Source: JAODBJ01 sp963782465 | Lineage (GTDB): Bacteria > Actinomycetota > Acidimicrobiia > IMCC26256 > PALSA-610 | Direction: 5' to 3' | Assembly: GCA_963782465.1 (NCBI GenBank) | Contig: CAWAJR010000002.1 | Location: forward strand, 434,001 to 498,000 | Length of the DNA stretch: 64,000 nt | Shown here: positions 50,224 through 58,241 of the stretch, in pieces | Layout of the letters: each line of letters opens with the position of its first letter | Position numbering within the stretch: the stretch's first letter is position 1 | Made by a program: the position numbers and the translations under genes | Notes under the pieces: generated by a model | Told to the model about the DNA's origin: nothing | Seen by the model: only the letters and a program-made list of their open reading frames with translations | The model's database searches: none

Positions 50224-51567
50224 GTGACGCTTCGAGCGCCGTCGCTGTCGTTGCGGGCCCGTCTCACGATCCTGCTGTTCGCCGGCACCATCGGGGTGCT
50301 CGCCGTCGCCGCGATCGCGCTCTACCTCGACGTCCGCACCGAAGCGAACAATGCCGTGACCGCCGAGCTGCGGGTGCACGCCGCCGACATCGCCGCGAAC
50401 CCCACGAACGCCGGCCGCCACGTGCGCGGGCTCGTCTCGCAGCTGATCGACCGGCACGACCAGGTCGAGTACCCGGCCGGCGACACACCGCTGCTCTCCC
50501 CGGCAGAGCTGGCGATCGCGCGGCGGCACGAACTGATCATCGACCGCAACGTCGAGGACATCGGCGACCAGGCCCGGCTGCTCGCGCGCCCCATCCGCAA
50601 GACGGGCGAGGTGGTCATCGCGGCCGCGAGCACAGCGGTCCCGCGCCGGGCGACTCGCCGGCTCGCGCTCCTCCTCGGTATCGGCGGCCCGCTGCTCGTG
50701 GCCGCCATCACCGGCACCGGCTGGTTGCTCGCCGGCGCCGCGCTCCGCCCGGTGCGCCGCATGGCGAGAGAGGCCACGAACATCTCGCTGATCGAACCCG
50801 GCCGCCGCCTACCGCAACCGCCGGGGAACGACGAGATCGCCGAACTGGGCCGCACCCTCAACCAGATGCTCGGCCGCATCGAATCGACACTCGCCCACGA
50901 ACGGGCCTTCGTCGACGATGCGAGCCATGAGCTGCGCACCCCGATCGCCGTCCTCCGCGGCGAACTCGAACTCCTCACGCTCGGCCCGTCCGATCCGCAC
51001 ACCATCGATCAGGGACTCCGCAGCGCGCTCGAAGAAACCGACAGGCTCACCCGGCTCACCGACGGCCTGCTCGTGCTCGCCCGAGCCGACGCCGGGCAGA
51101 TCACCGCATCCGCCGGTGCGACGGAGGTCCTCGACGCCGCCGCGCAAGCGGCGCGGCGGATCCCCGTTCGCGAGGGCATCACGGTCGATGTCGGAGGCGA
51201 GGACGTCACCGTTCAGGCCGACCCGAGCTGGATCGAAGAGATCGTGACGAACCTCGTTTCGAACGCGATGAAATACGCCACCGGCCGCGTGTCGGTGCGG
51301 GTCAGGTCCGACAACGGCGATGCGTCGCTCCAAGTCGCCGACGACGGCGCCGGCTTCCCGCCCGCGTTGCTCGACCGGGCGTTCGACCGTTTCGCACGGG
51401 CCGACGCCGTCCGTGGTCGGGACGACGGCGGCGCCGGGCTGGGCCTGGCGATCGTCGCGTCGATCGCCCGTGCCCTCGGCGGTGAAGTGCGCGCCGCGAA
51501 TGGTGAGCCGCTCGGCGGCGCACTCGTCGAGGTGACGTTGCCCGGCGTCACCTTGGAACCGGGCTGA
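50224..51567 (+). CDS. Sensor histidine kinase (HAMP, HisKA, HATPase)
   Basis: A 447-residue membrane kinase. Two membrane segments (about residues 15-38 and 150-175) flank an extracytoplasmic sensor. A HAMP linker ('LRPVRRMAREATNI') follows, then the HisKA motif 'FVDDASHELRTPIAVLRGE' with H235 as the phosphorylated residue, and a HATPase domain with 'LVSNAMKYA' (N box), 'VADDGAGFPP' (G1) and 'GAGLGLAIV' (G2). It phosphorylates the response regulator encoded directly before it. GTG 50224 is the start, two bases after the regulator's stop. Confidence 0.93.
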   Translation: MTLRAPSLSLRARLTILLFAGTIGVLAVAAIALYLDVRTEANNAVTAELRVHAADIAANPTNAGRHVRGLVSQLIDRHDQVEYPAGDTPLLSPAELAIARRHELIIDRNVEDIGDQARLLARPIRKTGEVVIAAASTAVPRRATRRLALLLGIGGPLLVAAITGTGWLLAGAALRPVRRMAREATNISLIEPGRRLPQPPGNDEIAELGRTLNQMLGRIESTLAHERAFVDDASHELRTPIAVLRGELELLTLGPSDPHTIDQGLRSALEETDRLTRLTDGLLVLARADAGQITASAGATEVLDAAAQAARRIPVREGITVDVGGEDVTVQADPSWIEEIVTNLVSNAMKYATGRVSVRVRSDNGDASLQVADDGAGFPPALLDRAFDRFARADAVRGRDDGGAGLGLAIVASIARALGGEVRAANGEPLGGALVEVTLPGVTLEPG

Positions 51568-51595
51568 CCTTCTCACCGCGCTCTCACCGGTAGCG

Positions 51596-52012
51596 GTGCA
51601 CCGTGCACCGGTGGAGAGCGAAGGCGTTCGTGCGTCGCCGCCGTACATCCTCGTCGTCGAAGACGACCCGAAGATGGCGACCATCGTCGACCGCTGCCTG
51701 CGCGGGGCCGGGTACGCAACCGAGATCGCGGCATCCGGTGACCAGGCGCTCTGGGCCGTGTTGAGCCACGCACCGACCGCCATGGTGCTCGATGTGATGA
51801 TCCCGCAGCCGTCCGGCCTCGAAGTCTGCCGCTACCTTCGCCGCGACGGCTGGGACGGCCCGGTCGTCGTGGTGAGCGCCCGGAGCAGCCCGGCCGACCG
51901 CGACGCGGCCCTCGAAGCCGGCGCGAACGCATTCCTGGCCAAGCCCTTCGCCCTCACCGATCTGCTCACGGTGCTGGAACGGCTGGTCGCCCACCCGCAC
52001 CGCATCGGCTGA
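51596..52012 (+). CDS. Receiver-only response regulator
   Basis: A 138-residue single receiver domain: acidic pair E22-D23 in 'ILVVEDDPKM', D66 in 'AMVLDVMIPQPSG', and Lys in 'NAFLAKPFALTDLL'. No output domain is attached, so it would act by protein contact or as a phosphate sink. It follows the two-component pair by 28 bases and is similar to the receiver of its regulator, suggesting duplication. The start is uncertain: GTG 51596 is given, and GTG 51611 is also possible; neither has a good ribosome site. A diguanylate cyclase gene follows. Confidence 0.85.
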   Translation: MHRAPVESEGVRASPPYILVVEDDPKMATIVDRCLRGAGYATEIAASGDQALWAVLSHAPTAMVLDVMIPQPSGLEVCRYLRRDGWDGPVVVVSARSSPADRDAALEAGANAFLAKPFALTDLLTVLERLVAHPHRIG

Positions 52013-52113
52013 GCCGCCGGGTCGCCTCATGCCGCTCTCATGTCGATGGTCGTAGAACGGCGGGCGACGGGGTGCCCTCGGGCTTCCGTCGTCTCACCCC
52101 AGAGACCCCCGGT

Positions 52114-52147
52114 ACGAAGGGTCGGCGCTTCGGCTCCGACCCTTCGT
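52114..52147. terminator. 12-bp perfect hairpin just before the diguanylate cyclase ATG
   Basis: Arms ACGAAGGGTCGG (52114-52125) and CCGACCCTTCGT (52136-52147) flank a 10-base loop. It ends one base before ATG 52149 and follows the receiver gene by about 100 bases. It could terminate the upstream transcript or fold in the leader of the cyclase mRNA. The right arm has no T-run. Confidence 0.55.
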
Positions 52148-52148
52148 C

Positions 52149-54326
52149 ATGTCCGGGCGTGATGTGACCCGAGTTCCACAAGGGCACAAGGTCCTCAACC
52201 CGGCGCCGATCGACGCCGATCCGCGCGGTATGGGAAATGATGGGGCGGGCCCAGCCGGGGCCACCGCAGGCCACGGCGGCCACATCGCGGCCGGGCAGAT
52301 CGCGGGTTCGATCACCGCAGTGATCGTGCGCTGCGTCGAGCGCGCGGCCGGCGCGGCCGGGCTCACCCGTCTCATGGAACTGGCCGGCGAGAGCCGCTCG
52401 CCCGCCGAGCTCTGCCAGGGCTCGAGCTGGACGGCCTACGACAAGGTGGTCGCGCTGTTCCGGGCCGGGATCGAAGTGACCGGCAACCCCGACTTTGCCC
52501 GCCTCGTCGGCGAGGAGATGCTGCGCCAGTACGACGGGAGCGAAGTGGCGGCCCTGTTCCGGTCGCTCGGCTCACCCGCGGAGCTGCTCCGCAACGTCGC
52601 GCTGACCTCCACGAAGTTCTCGACCGCGACCCGGCTCGAACCGGTCGAGACCGGCGACGACTACGCGATCGTCGAAGCCTGGGCGATCGCCGGGCTCGAA
52701 CGCGACGCGACATTCTGCGCGTACACCGCCGGGATCCTGTCGCAGTCATCAGTGCTCTTCGGCATGGAAGCGGCGGAGGTCGTCGAGACGAAATGCCAGC
52801 GGCTCGGGGCGCCGAAGTGCTGCTACTCGGTTCGGTGGGACCCGAGCACGGCGCCGGAAACCGACCCGCAACGCCGGATCGAGCATCTCGAGGCACAGCT
52901 CGCGACGTTGACCGACCGTTTCGAGTCGATGCAGAAGACGGCGCGCCAACTCGTGTCGGTCGACGGGATCGAGCATGTCCTCGCCGCGATCCCGCACCGG
53001 GCGTCGCACGCGGTGGCCGCCACCCGCCATCTCCTCGCGGTCTGGCTGAGCCCGACCGACCTGCGGTTGCACTCGCACGGCTTCTCGAACGAAGACGAGG
53101 CTCGTGCCGTCGCCGACGAGATCCTCGCGCCCGAACCCGACGACTGTGGCGGGTCGAGGCTCATCGTCGACGTCACGTCGGGCACCCGCAATTTCGGCCG
53201 CCTCGCCGCGCTCTACCCGCCCGGTGCACAGTTCTTTCCCGCGGAGCGCCGCCTGCTCGAGGCGTACGCCGCCACCGCGGCCACCGCGCTGAACGTCGCC
53301 ACGGCCCTCGAAGATGCCCGCCGCCAGAACGAGACGGCACGCGCGTTGCTGGCGCTGGCATCATCGCTGACCGACGCGCGCACCGTCGACGCCGTCGCCG
53401 AACGGCTCGCCGCCGCGGTACCCGCCGTCGTGAAGTCGGGACGGGCGTCGGTACTCGTCTGGGAGCCAGATCGCCACGTGTTGTCGTACCGAGGTATCGA
53501 AGGGGTCGACCAAGAGATCGCCGACGCGATGCGCGAAACCTCGATCCGGCCCGAAGACGCCCCTGAGCTGCAACGGATGCTCACCGCGCCGACCGCGCAC
53601 GTCCTCGACGCGGCCGACGCCAGCCCGATCATCGGGTCGATGCTCGCGACGGCCGAAGTGAAACGGGTCTGCATCGTGCCGTTGGTCGCCCACGGCGAGT
53701 TCTACGGCGTCGTCACCGCTCCGATCGCCCGCGACCTCGAGCTCACCCCTGTGTTCTGGGAACTGCTGCAAGGCGTCACCGACCAGGGCGCGACGGCGCT
53801 CGAGAACGCGCGCCTCGTCGAGAAGGTTCGCCACCAGGCGTTGCACGACAGCCTCACCGGGGTGCCGAACCGGGTGCTGCTCGAAGACCGGCTCGGCAGC
53901 GCGCTCGCCGCTGCGAACCGCGGCGGCACACAGGTCGCGTTGTTGTTCGTCGACCTCGACCGCTTCAAGAACGTCAACGACACCCACGGTCATGGTGTGG
54001 GCGACGAACTGCTGCAACAGGTGGCGTACCGCTTGACCCGCAGTGTCCGCGCGACCGACACCGTCGCGCGGCTCGGCGGCGACGAATTCGTGATCCTGTT
54101 GACCGAACTCGACCGGCTCGACGACGCGCGGGGCGTGGCCGAGAAGATCCTGCGTACCGTGCGGGTGCCATTCGACATCGACGGCCGGCTCGTCGTCGTT
54201 TCGGCCAGCATCGGTTTGACGATCGCAACCCGTCACGACGACGTCGAGTCGCTCCTCACCCACGCCGACCAGGCGATGTACGGCGCCAAGTCGGCCGGTC
54301 GCGACCGCATCGTCCTCGCGGCCTGA
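52149..54326 (+). CDS. Diguanylate cyclase with V4R-like sensor and GAF domain
   Basis: A 725-residue cytoplasmic protein. An N-terminal region (about 45-230) resembles a heme-NO-binding/4-vinyl-reductase sensor ending in 'CQRLGAPKCCYSVRW'. A helix follows (about 235-265), then one or two GAF-like domains (about 270-555). The C-terminal GGDEF domain (about 560-725) has the active site 'RLGGDEFVIL' (residues 643-647) and an inhibitory RxxD site 'RATD' five residues earlier. It makes cyclic di-GMP and should be feedback-inhibited. ATG 52149 sits two bases after a strong hairpin; ATG 52230 is a credible alternative start. It ends at a convergent palindrome. Confidence 0.88.
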   Translation: MSGRDVTRVPQGHKVLNPAPIDADPRGMGNDGAGPAGATAGHGGHIAAGQIAGSITAVIVRCVERAAGAAGLTRLMELAGESRSPAELCQGSSWTAYDKVVALFRAGIEVTGNPDFARLVGEEMLRQYDGSEVAALFRSLGSPAELLRNVALTSTKFSTATRLEPVETGDDYAIVEAWAIAGLERDATFCAYTAGILSQSSVLFGMEAAEVVETKCQRLGAPKCCYSVRWDPSTAPETDPQRRIEHLEAQLATLTDRFESMQKTARQLVSVDGIEHVLAAIPHRASHAVAATRHLLAVWLSPTDLRLHSHGFSNEDEARAVADEILAPEPDDCGGSRLIVDVTSGTRNFGRLAALYPPGAQFFPAERRLLEAYAATAATALNVATALEDARRQNETARALLALASSLTDARTVDAVAERLAAAVPAVVKSGRASVLVWEPDRHVLSYRGIEGVDQEIADAMRETSIRPEDAPELQRMLTAPTAHVLDAADASPIIGSMLATAEVKRVCIVPLVAHGEFYGVVTAPIARDLELTPVFWELLQGVTDQGATALENARLVEKVRHQALHDSLTGVPNRVLLEDRLGSALAAANRGGTQVALLFVDLDRFKNVNDTHGHGVGDELLQQVAYRLTRSVRATDTVARLGGDEFVILLTELDRLDDARGVAEKILRTVRVPFDIDGRLVVVSASIGLTIATRHDDVESLLTHADQAMYGAKSAGRDRIVLAA

Positions 54327-54332
54327 CCACAG

Positions 54333-54369
54333 GCGTCGATAGCTATCGCTATGCGATAGCTATCGACGC
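54333..54369. terminator. Convergent-junction palindrome, copy C (loop CTATG)
   Basis: GCGTCGATAGCTATCG and its exact complement flank CTATG. It lies between the diguanylate cyclase stop (54326) and the convergent nitronate monooxygenase stop (54374). Only the outermost base pair of copies A and B is missing. Confidence 0.75.
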
Positions 54370-54373
54370 ACGG

Positions 54374-55495
54374 TCACACCTGGGAGAGGACGTTGAGGCG
54401 GTCGACCGCGTCGATGTACTCCTCCACCAACCGCTGGATGACGTCGGCGGTCTTGCTGATGCCGTTGAGCTGGCCGACGACCTGCCCGACCGGGTTGAAC
54501 ATCACCGGGAGCGCCTTGTCGGCGTAACGGTGCGATCGCGCAACACAGTCGCCCGACACCATGTACTGCAAGGGCATCGGCAGCGGGTCGGGCGTGTCGG
54601 GCGATTCCCACGCCTCGGTCCACTTCGAACGCAACATGCGGGCCGGCTTACCGGTGAACGAGCGCGAACGCACCGTGTCGCGGCTCGTCGCGTCGAGCAG
54701 TTGCTGCTTCTGCGCCGGCGGCAGGTCGGCTTCTTCGACCGTGAGCCACAACGAGCCGGCCCACACACCTTGCGCGCCGAGGGCGAGCGCCGCCGCGATC
54801 TGTTCACCGCTGCCGATCCCACCGGCGGCGAGCATCGGCGTCGGCGCGATCGCCTTCGCGACCTGCGGCCACAGCACGATCGACCCCACTTCGCCGGTGT
54901 GGCCACCACCTTCGCCGCCTTGCGCGATGACGATGTCGACCCCTGCGTCACGGTGCTTCATCGCCTGGTACGGAGAACCGCACAACGCGGCCATGAGCCG
55001 GCCGGCACCATGGACACGCTCGATCACGTCGGCGGGCGGTGTACCGAGCGCGTTCGCGAGCAAGCGCATCTTGTCGTGGTCGAGCGCCACCTCGATCTGC
55101 GGTGTCGCCGTCGCCGCGGTCCAGCCGAGCAGGCGCATGCTGTTGCCCTCGTCGGCCGGGAGTTCCGGCACGCCGTAGTCGGCCAGCAGCTTCTTCGCGA
55201 AGTCGAGATGCCCTTGCGGCACCATGTCGCGCAGTTGCTTCGCGAGAGCGTCGGGGTCGACTTCGCCCATCCCCTCGTACTTGCCGGGGATGACGATGTC
55301 GACGCCGTAGGGGTTGTCGCCGACGTGCTCGTCGATCCAGTCGAGCTCGATCGCGAGCTGTTCGGGCGAGAACCCGACCGCGCCGAGGACACCGAACCCG
55401 CCCGCCTTGCTCACCGCCGCGACGACGTCACGGCAGTGGGTGAACGCGAAGATCGGGAACTCGATCCCGAGCTGGTCGCACAGTTGGGTGTGCAT
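54374..55495 (-). CDS. Nitronate monooxygenase (2-nitropropane dioxygenase family)
   Basis: A 373-residue TIM-barrel FMN enzyme of the NPD family. It begins 'LGIEFPIFAFTHCRDVVAAV', has 'GGFGVLGAVGFSPEQL', the catalytic His in 'IAQGGEGGGHTGEVGS' (about residue 199), and the FMN-phosphate loop 'LAAGGIGSGEQIAAALALGAQGV' (in part 'GGIGSGEQIAAALALGA'). It would oxidise nitronates, or serve as an enoyl-reductase-like FMN protein, which is common in actinobacterial gene clusters. ATG 55495 has an AAAGG site seven bases upstream. It is downstream of a P450 and TetR on the same strand, so it is probably part of that unit. Confidence 0.9.
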   Translation of the reverse strand: MHTQLCDQLGIEFPIFAFTHCRDVVAAVSKAGGFGVLGAVGFSPEQLAIELDWIDEHVGDNPYGVDIVIPGKYEGMGEVDPDALAKQLRDMVPQGHLDFAKKLLADYGVPELPADEGNSMRLLGWTAATATPQIEVALDHDKMRLLANALGTPPADVIERVHGAGRLMAALCGSPYQAMKHRDAGVDIVIAQGGEGGGHTGEVGSIVLWPQVAKAIAPTPMLAAGGIGSGEQIAAALALGAQGVWAGSLWLTVEEADLPPAQKQQLLDATSRDTVRSRSFTGKPARMLRSKWTEAWESPDTPDPLPMPLQYMVSGDCVARSHRYADKALPVMFNPVGQVVGQLNGISKTADVIQRLVEEYIDAVDRLNVLSQV

Positions 55496-55529
55496 GCATC
55501 AACCTTTCGAGCGTTTCGCGGGTGCGGGG

Positions 55530-56738
55530 TCAGGGGCGGCGACGGTAACGGATGGGCATGGCTTTGACGCCGTTGACGAAGTCGGACCGTAACCGGCGGA
55601 CCGGCCCGGCCAGCTCGACACCGTCGAGGCGGTCGACGATCTGGCGCATCACCGAGGTGATCTCGGCTCGAGCCAGGTTCGCGCCGAGGCAGTAGTGCAC
55701 GCCACCGCCACCGAAGGTGACGTGCTCGTTCGGTTGACGGCCGACGTCGAACCGCATCGGGTCGGCGAACACCTCCTCGTCGCGGTTGGCCGCCATGTAG
55801 TACATGACGACCTTGTCGCCGGCGGCGATCGGCTGGCCACGCAACTCGGTGTCGCGTGTCGCGGTACGGCGGAAGTTGTGGATCGACGTTCCCCAGCGGA
55901 GCATCTCTTCGACCGCGGTCGGCCACAGCGACGGGTCGGCGCGCAGCCGCGCGACCTCCTCGGGACGATCGATCAGGGCCAGCATCGAATGGTTGATCAA
56001 GTTCCGGGTCGTTTCGTTCCCGGCCACGATCAGCGTGACGAAGAACAGGTTGAGCTCGAGATCATCGAGGCGTTCACCGTCGATCTCGGCGTGCACGAGC
56101 GCGCTCATGATGTCGTCGAGCGGTTCGCTCCGCCGCAGCCCGGCGATGTGGTCGCAGTAGGCGAAGATCTCCATCGCCGCGAGCTCGCCCTCCTCCTCGG
56201 AGGTCTGGTACTCGGGGTCGTCGAAGCCGACGAGCTTGTTCGACAACTCGAACATGCGGGGCCAGTCGGCTTGGGGCAGCCCGATCATCTCGCAGATCAT
56301 TTCGAGCGGGAGCTTCGCGGCGATGTCTTCCACGAAATCGCATTCGCCGCGGTCGATGACGTCGTCGATGATGCGCTTCCCGCGCCGTTCGATCGTCTCG
56401 TTCAACCGGCCGATCATGCGCGGCGTGAACCCTTTGCTCACGAGCCGGCGCGAACGGTGGTGTTTCGGTGGGTCCATGTTGAGGATCGACAGCCGGATCT
56501 TCGAAAGCGCTTCGTCGGTTTGCGTGTCGATGAACGTGCCGCCGAGTTCCGACGAGAACGTGTCGTTGTCGCGGCTGATCGCGAGTACGTCGGCGTGTTT
56601 CGTGATTGCCCAGAACCCCGCGCCGTCGGGCTCGGGGTGCCAGTGCACCGGGTCGTGACGCCGCAGCGTCGCGAACATCTCGTGCGGGACTTCGCGCTCC
56701 CACGTGTCGGCGAGCAGGTCGATTTCGTCGAGTTTCAC
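55530..56738 (-). CDS. Cytochrome P450 (CYP125/CYP142-like)
   Basis: A 402-residue P450. The I-helix motif is 'LIVAGNETTRNLINH', the ExxR in 'VEEMLRWGTS', and the haem loop 'VTFGGGGVHYCLGANLAR' with C350 as iron ligand. 'AGNETTRN' is characteristic of CYP125, CYP142 and CYP124, which oxidise the side chain of sterols or branched lipids; a sterol substrate is possible but unproved. The start GTG 56738 is fixed by a GGAGG site seven bases upstream and overlaps the TetR stop (GTGA). A nitronate monooxygenase follows after 34 bases. Confidence 0.92.
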   Translation of the reverse strand: MKLDEIDLLADTWEREVPHEMFATLRRHDPVHWHPEPDGAGFWAITKHADVLAISRDNDTFSSELGGTFIDTQTDEALSKIRLSILNMDPPKHHRSRRLVSKGFTPRMIGRLNETIERRGKRIIDDVIDRGECDFVEDIAAKLPLEMICEMIGLPQADWPRMFELSNKLVGFDDPEYQTSEEEGELAAMEIFAYCDHIAGLRRSEPLDDIMSALVHAEIDGERLDDLELNLFFVTLIVAGNETTRNLINHSMLALIDRPEEVARLRADPSLWPTAVEEMLRWGTSIHNFRRTATRDTELRGQPIAAGDKVVMYYMAANRDEEVFADPMRFDVGRQPNEHVTFGGGGVHYCLGANLARAEITSVMRQIVDRLDGVELAGPVRRLRSDFVNGVKAMPIRYRRRP

Positions 56739-57367
56739 AGGCGAGCCTCCACGGGACGGGGGGAAGGGACGTCGACGCGCACACCGAGCAACGCCGCGAT
56801 GCCGCCGAGGGCGGTTGCTTCGTCGATCGCGTCGGGGTCGAGCCGGTACTGCATTTCGAGACCGATGAGCAACGCGACGAGGAGCGGTGCGATCGCGTCG
56901 TCGGCAACGGGCGGCGCGATCTCGCCCGAGCGCTTCCACTCGGCCATCTCCCCGCGGATCGTCGCGCGCACGTCGTCGTAGCGTTCGGCGAGCTGCGCGC
57001 GGGCGTCGGTATGGCGCGACGCGTAGAGCCACAGTTCGTGCTCGAGCTGCACCCAGAGCGCGCCCTCGCCCGCCGGGTCGGCGAAGTTCCGCCACAACGC
57101 CGCGAGCCGGGCCGGCATCGTCGTCGCGGTCGCCATCTCGGCGGTCGCAGCGGCGGCGACGACGTTCTTCCACGAGTCGAGGAGGGCCAGGAGCAGGCCT
57201 TCCTTGCTCCCGAAGTGCGCGTAGACGGCGCCCGACGTGCGCTCGGCGTCGTCGGCGATCGCGTCGATCGACGCGCCGTCGATCCCGTCGGCCGCGAACC
57301 GGGCCGCCGCCGCCTGGAGCAGTCGCTCGCGTGTGTCGGCCCGCCGTTCGGCCTGCGTCCGTGCCAT
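56735..57367 (-). CDS. TetR family transcriptional regulator
   Basis: A 210-residue TetR protein. The helix-turn-helix ('GASIDAIADDAERTSGAVYAHFGSKEGLLLAL', in part 'TSGAVYAHFGSKEGLLLAL') is at about residues 30-62; the rest is a helical ligand domain. It is the first gene of a coupled unit with the P450 (GTGA overlap) and the nitronate monooxygenase. An 18-bp inverted repeat just upstream is the likely operator. Upstream in-frame codons run into unrelated sequence, so ATG 57367 is the start. Confidence 0.9.
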   Translation of the reverse strand: MARTQAERRADTRERLLQAAAARFAADGIDGASIDAIADDAERTSGAVYAHFGSKEGLLLALLDSWKNVVAAAATAEMATATTMPARLAALWRNFADPAGEGALWVQLEHELWLYASRHTDARAQLAERYDDVRATIRGEMAEWKRSGEIAPPVADDAIAPLLVALLIGLEMQYRLDPDAIDEATALGGIAALLGVRVDVPSPRPVEARL

Positions 57368-57377
57368 CGGCAAGAAA

Positions 57378-57395
57378 ATATAGCGCGCCCTATAT
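57378..57395. promoter_or_regulatory. Inverted repeat ATATAG-N6-CTATAT, candidate TetR operator
   Basis: ATATAGCGCGCCCTATAT lies 11 bases before the TetR ATG and is strikingly AT-rich at its arms for this genome. Its place suggests TetR autoregulation and control of the P450 gene. The symmetry is seen directly; the binding is inferred. Confidence 0.6.
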
Positions 57396-57423
57396 ATCGT
57401 CTCCAGGCAGGACCGGCGGGACG

Positions 57424-57633
57424 GTCGCGAGCGATCAGCGTGGCGCGTTGGCGCGGCGGGAGCACCTGTAACGCGGCGAGGAACGCGAGTTCGATCGTCT
57501 CGCGTTCGACGACGACAGCGTCGGGCTGTTCTTCGCCCGGCGCGACGTCGTCGAGCAGTTGGTCGGGGTACGGCTGCAACCAAGGCACCTCGACACAGCC
57601 GTGCACGAGCACCGGACGACGTTGGTTGCGCCG
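57424..57633 (-). pseudogene. Remnant of a sigma-70 family (ECF, SigG-like) factor
   Basis: Between the VOC and TetR genes a minus-strand frame encodes 'VPWLQPYPDQLLDD' and 'ETIELAFLAALQVLPPRQRATL', which match the linker and start of region 4 of large ECF sigma factors of the TIGR02960/SigG type. The match ends abruptly at 'IARD', where such proteins continue with the rest of region 4; region 2 is also absent. No start codon or ribosome site is credible. This is probably a decayed gene fragment occupying most of the 292-base gap 57368-57659. I recognise the family from memory, so moderate confidence only. Confidence 0.55.
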
Positions 57634-57659
57634 CAACTGGTCGGGCGCGGCCCCTCCGG

Positions 57660-58073
57660 TCACGACCAGGCCGACTTCCGGACCTCTTGCACGAGGAAGC
57701 TGTTCCCGTCGGGATCGCTGAACTCGAAGAACGTGCCGTAGTCGGCCCGCTGCGGGTCGGGACCAGCAGTCTGGGTACCGCCCTCCATGTGGAACAACTC
57801 CCCCACTTCCATGCCGCGCCCGACGAGTTCGCCGCGGGCCGCCTCGATGTCGTTCACCACGAGGTGCAGCCCCTTCAGCGAGCCGGCCGCGCCCTCGGTG
57901 TTCGGCATGAGGGCGATCGCGCAGGCCGAGCCGTGCGGGACCAGTTGGATCACGCGAAAATCGCCGGCCCGATGGTCGACCATCAGGTCGAAGCCGGCCT
58001 GGTCGGTGTAGAAGGCCTTGGCCCGGTCCATGTCGGACACCGGCACCACGATCAGTTCGAGCTTCCAGTCCAC
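57660..58073 (-). CDS. VOC family (glyoxalase/bleomycin-resistance-like) protein
   Basis: A 137-residue VOC protein: 'LELIVVPVSDMDRAKAFYTDQAGFDLMVD' opens the fold (in part 'VSDMDRAKAFYTDQAGFDL'). 'HLVVNDIEAARGELVGRGMEVGELF' forms the second half, and 'FFEFSDPDGNSFLVQEV' carries the closing Asp-Pro-Asp-Gly-Asn motif. Relatives are lyases, dioxygenases or binding proteins. A strong AGGAGG site seven or eight bases before GTG 58073 fixes the start. It is divergent from the carboxymuconolactone decarboxylase-like gene and followed by the sigma-factor remnant, a common neighbour type for such VOC genes. Confidence 0.88.
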   Translation of the reverse strand: MDWKLELIVVPVSDMDRAKAFYTDQAGFDLMVDHRAGDFRVIQLVPHGSACAIALMPNTEGAAGSLKGLHLVVNDIEAARGELVGRGMEVGELFHMEGGTQTAGPDPQRADYGTFFEFSDPDGNSFLVQEVRKSAWS

Positions 58074-58182
58074 GGATGTACCTCCTGGGTGGCCACCGGC
58101 CGGTCGCCGGTGAGTTACCACGTGAAACGCCGACCGGCGCGGAAAGTCATCGCGGCCGCGATGAAGTCGTCAGGCGCCGACC

Positions 58183-58209
58183 TGTCACACGCGGAGCGCG
58201 GGCGGTGTC
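58183..58209 (+). promoter_or_regulatory. Predicted ECF41-type promoter (TGTCACA-N16-TGTC)
   Basis: TGTCACA at 58183-58189 and TGTC at 58206-58209 are exactly 16 bases apart. The published ECF41 consensus is TGTCACA-N16-CGTC, so only one base of the -10 differs. It lies 33 bases before the ATG of the carboxymuconolactone decarboxylase-like gene, which precedes an ECF41 sigma gene. The consensus is established knowledge; its use here is inferred. Confidence 0.7.
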
Positions 58210-58241
58210 TTGATGCCGATCACGGCGACAGGAGGAGCGAG

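Noticed and set aside
51820..52110. Additional small gene before the diguanylate cyclase
   Set aside because: The gap after the receiver stop (52013-52113) has no frame with a start site and normal codon use.
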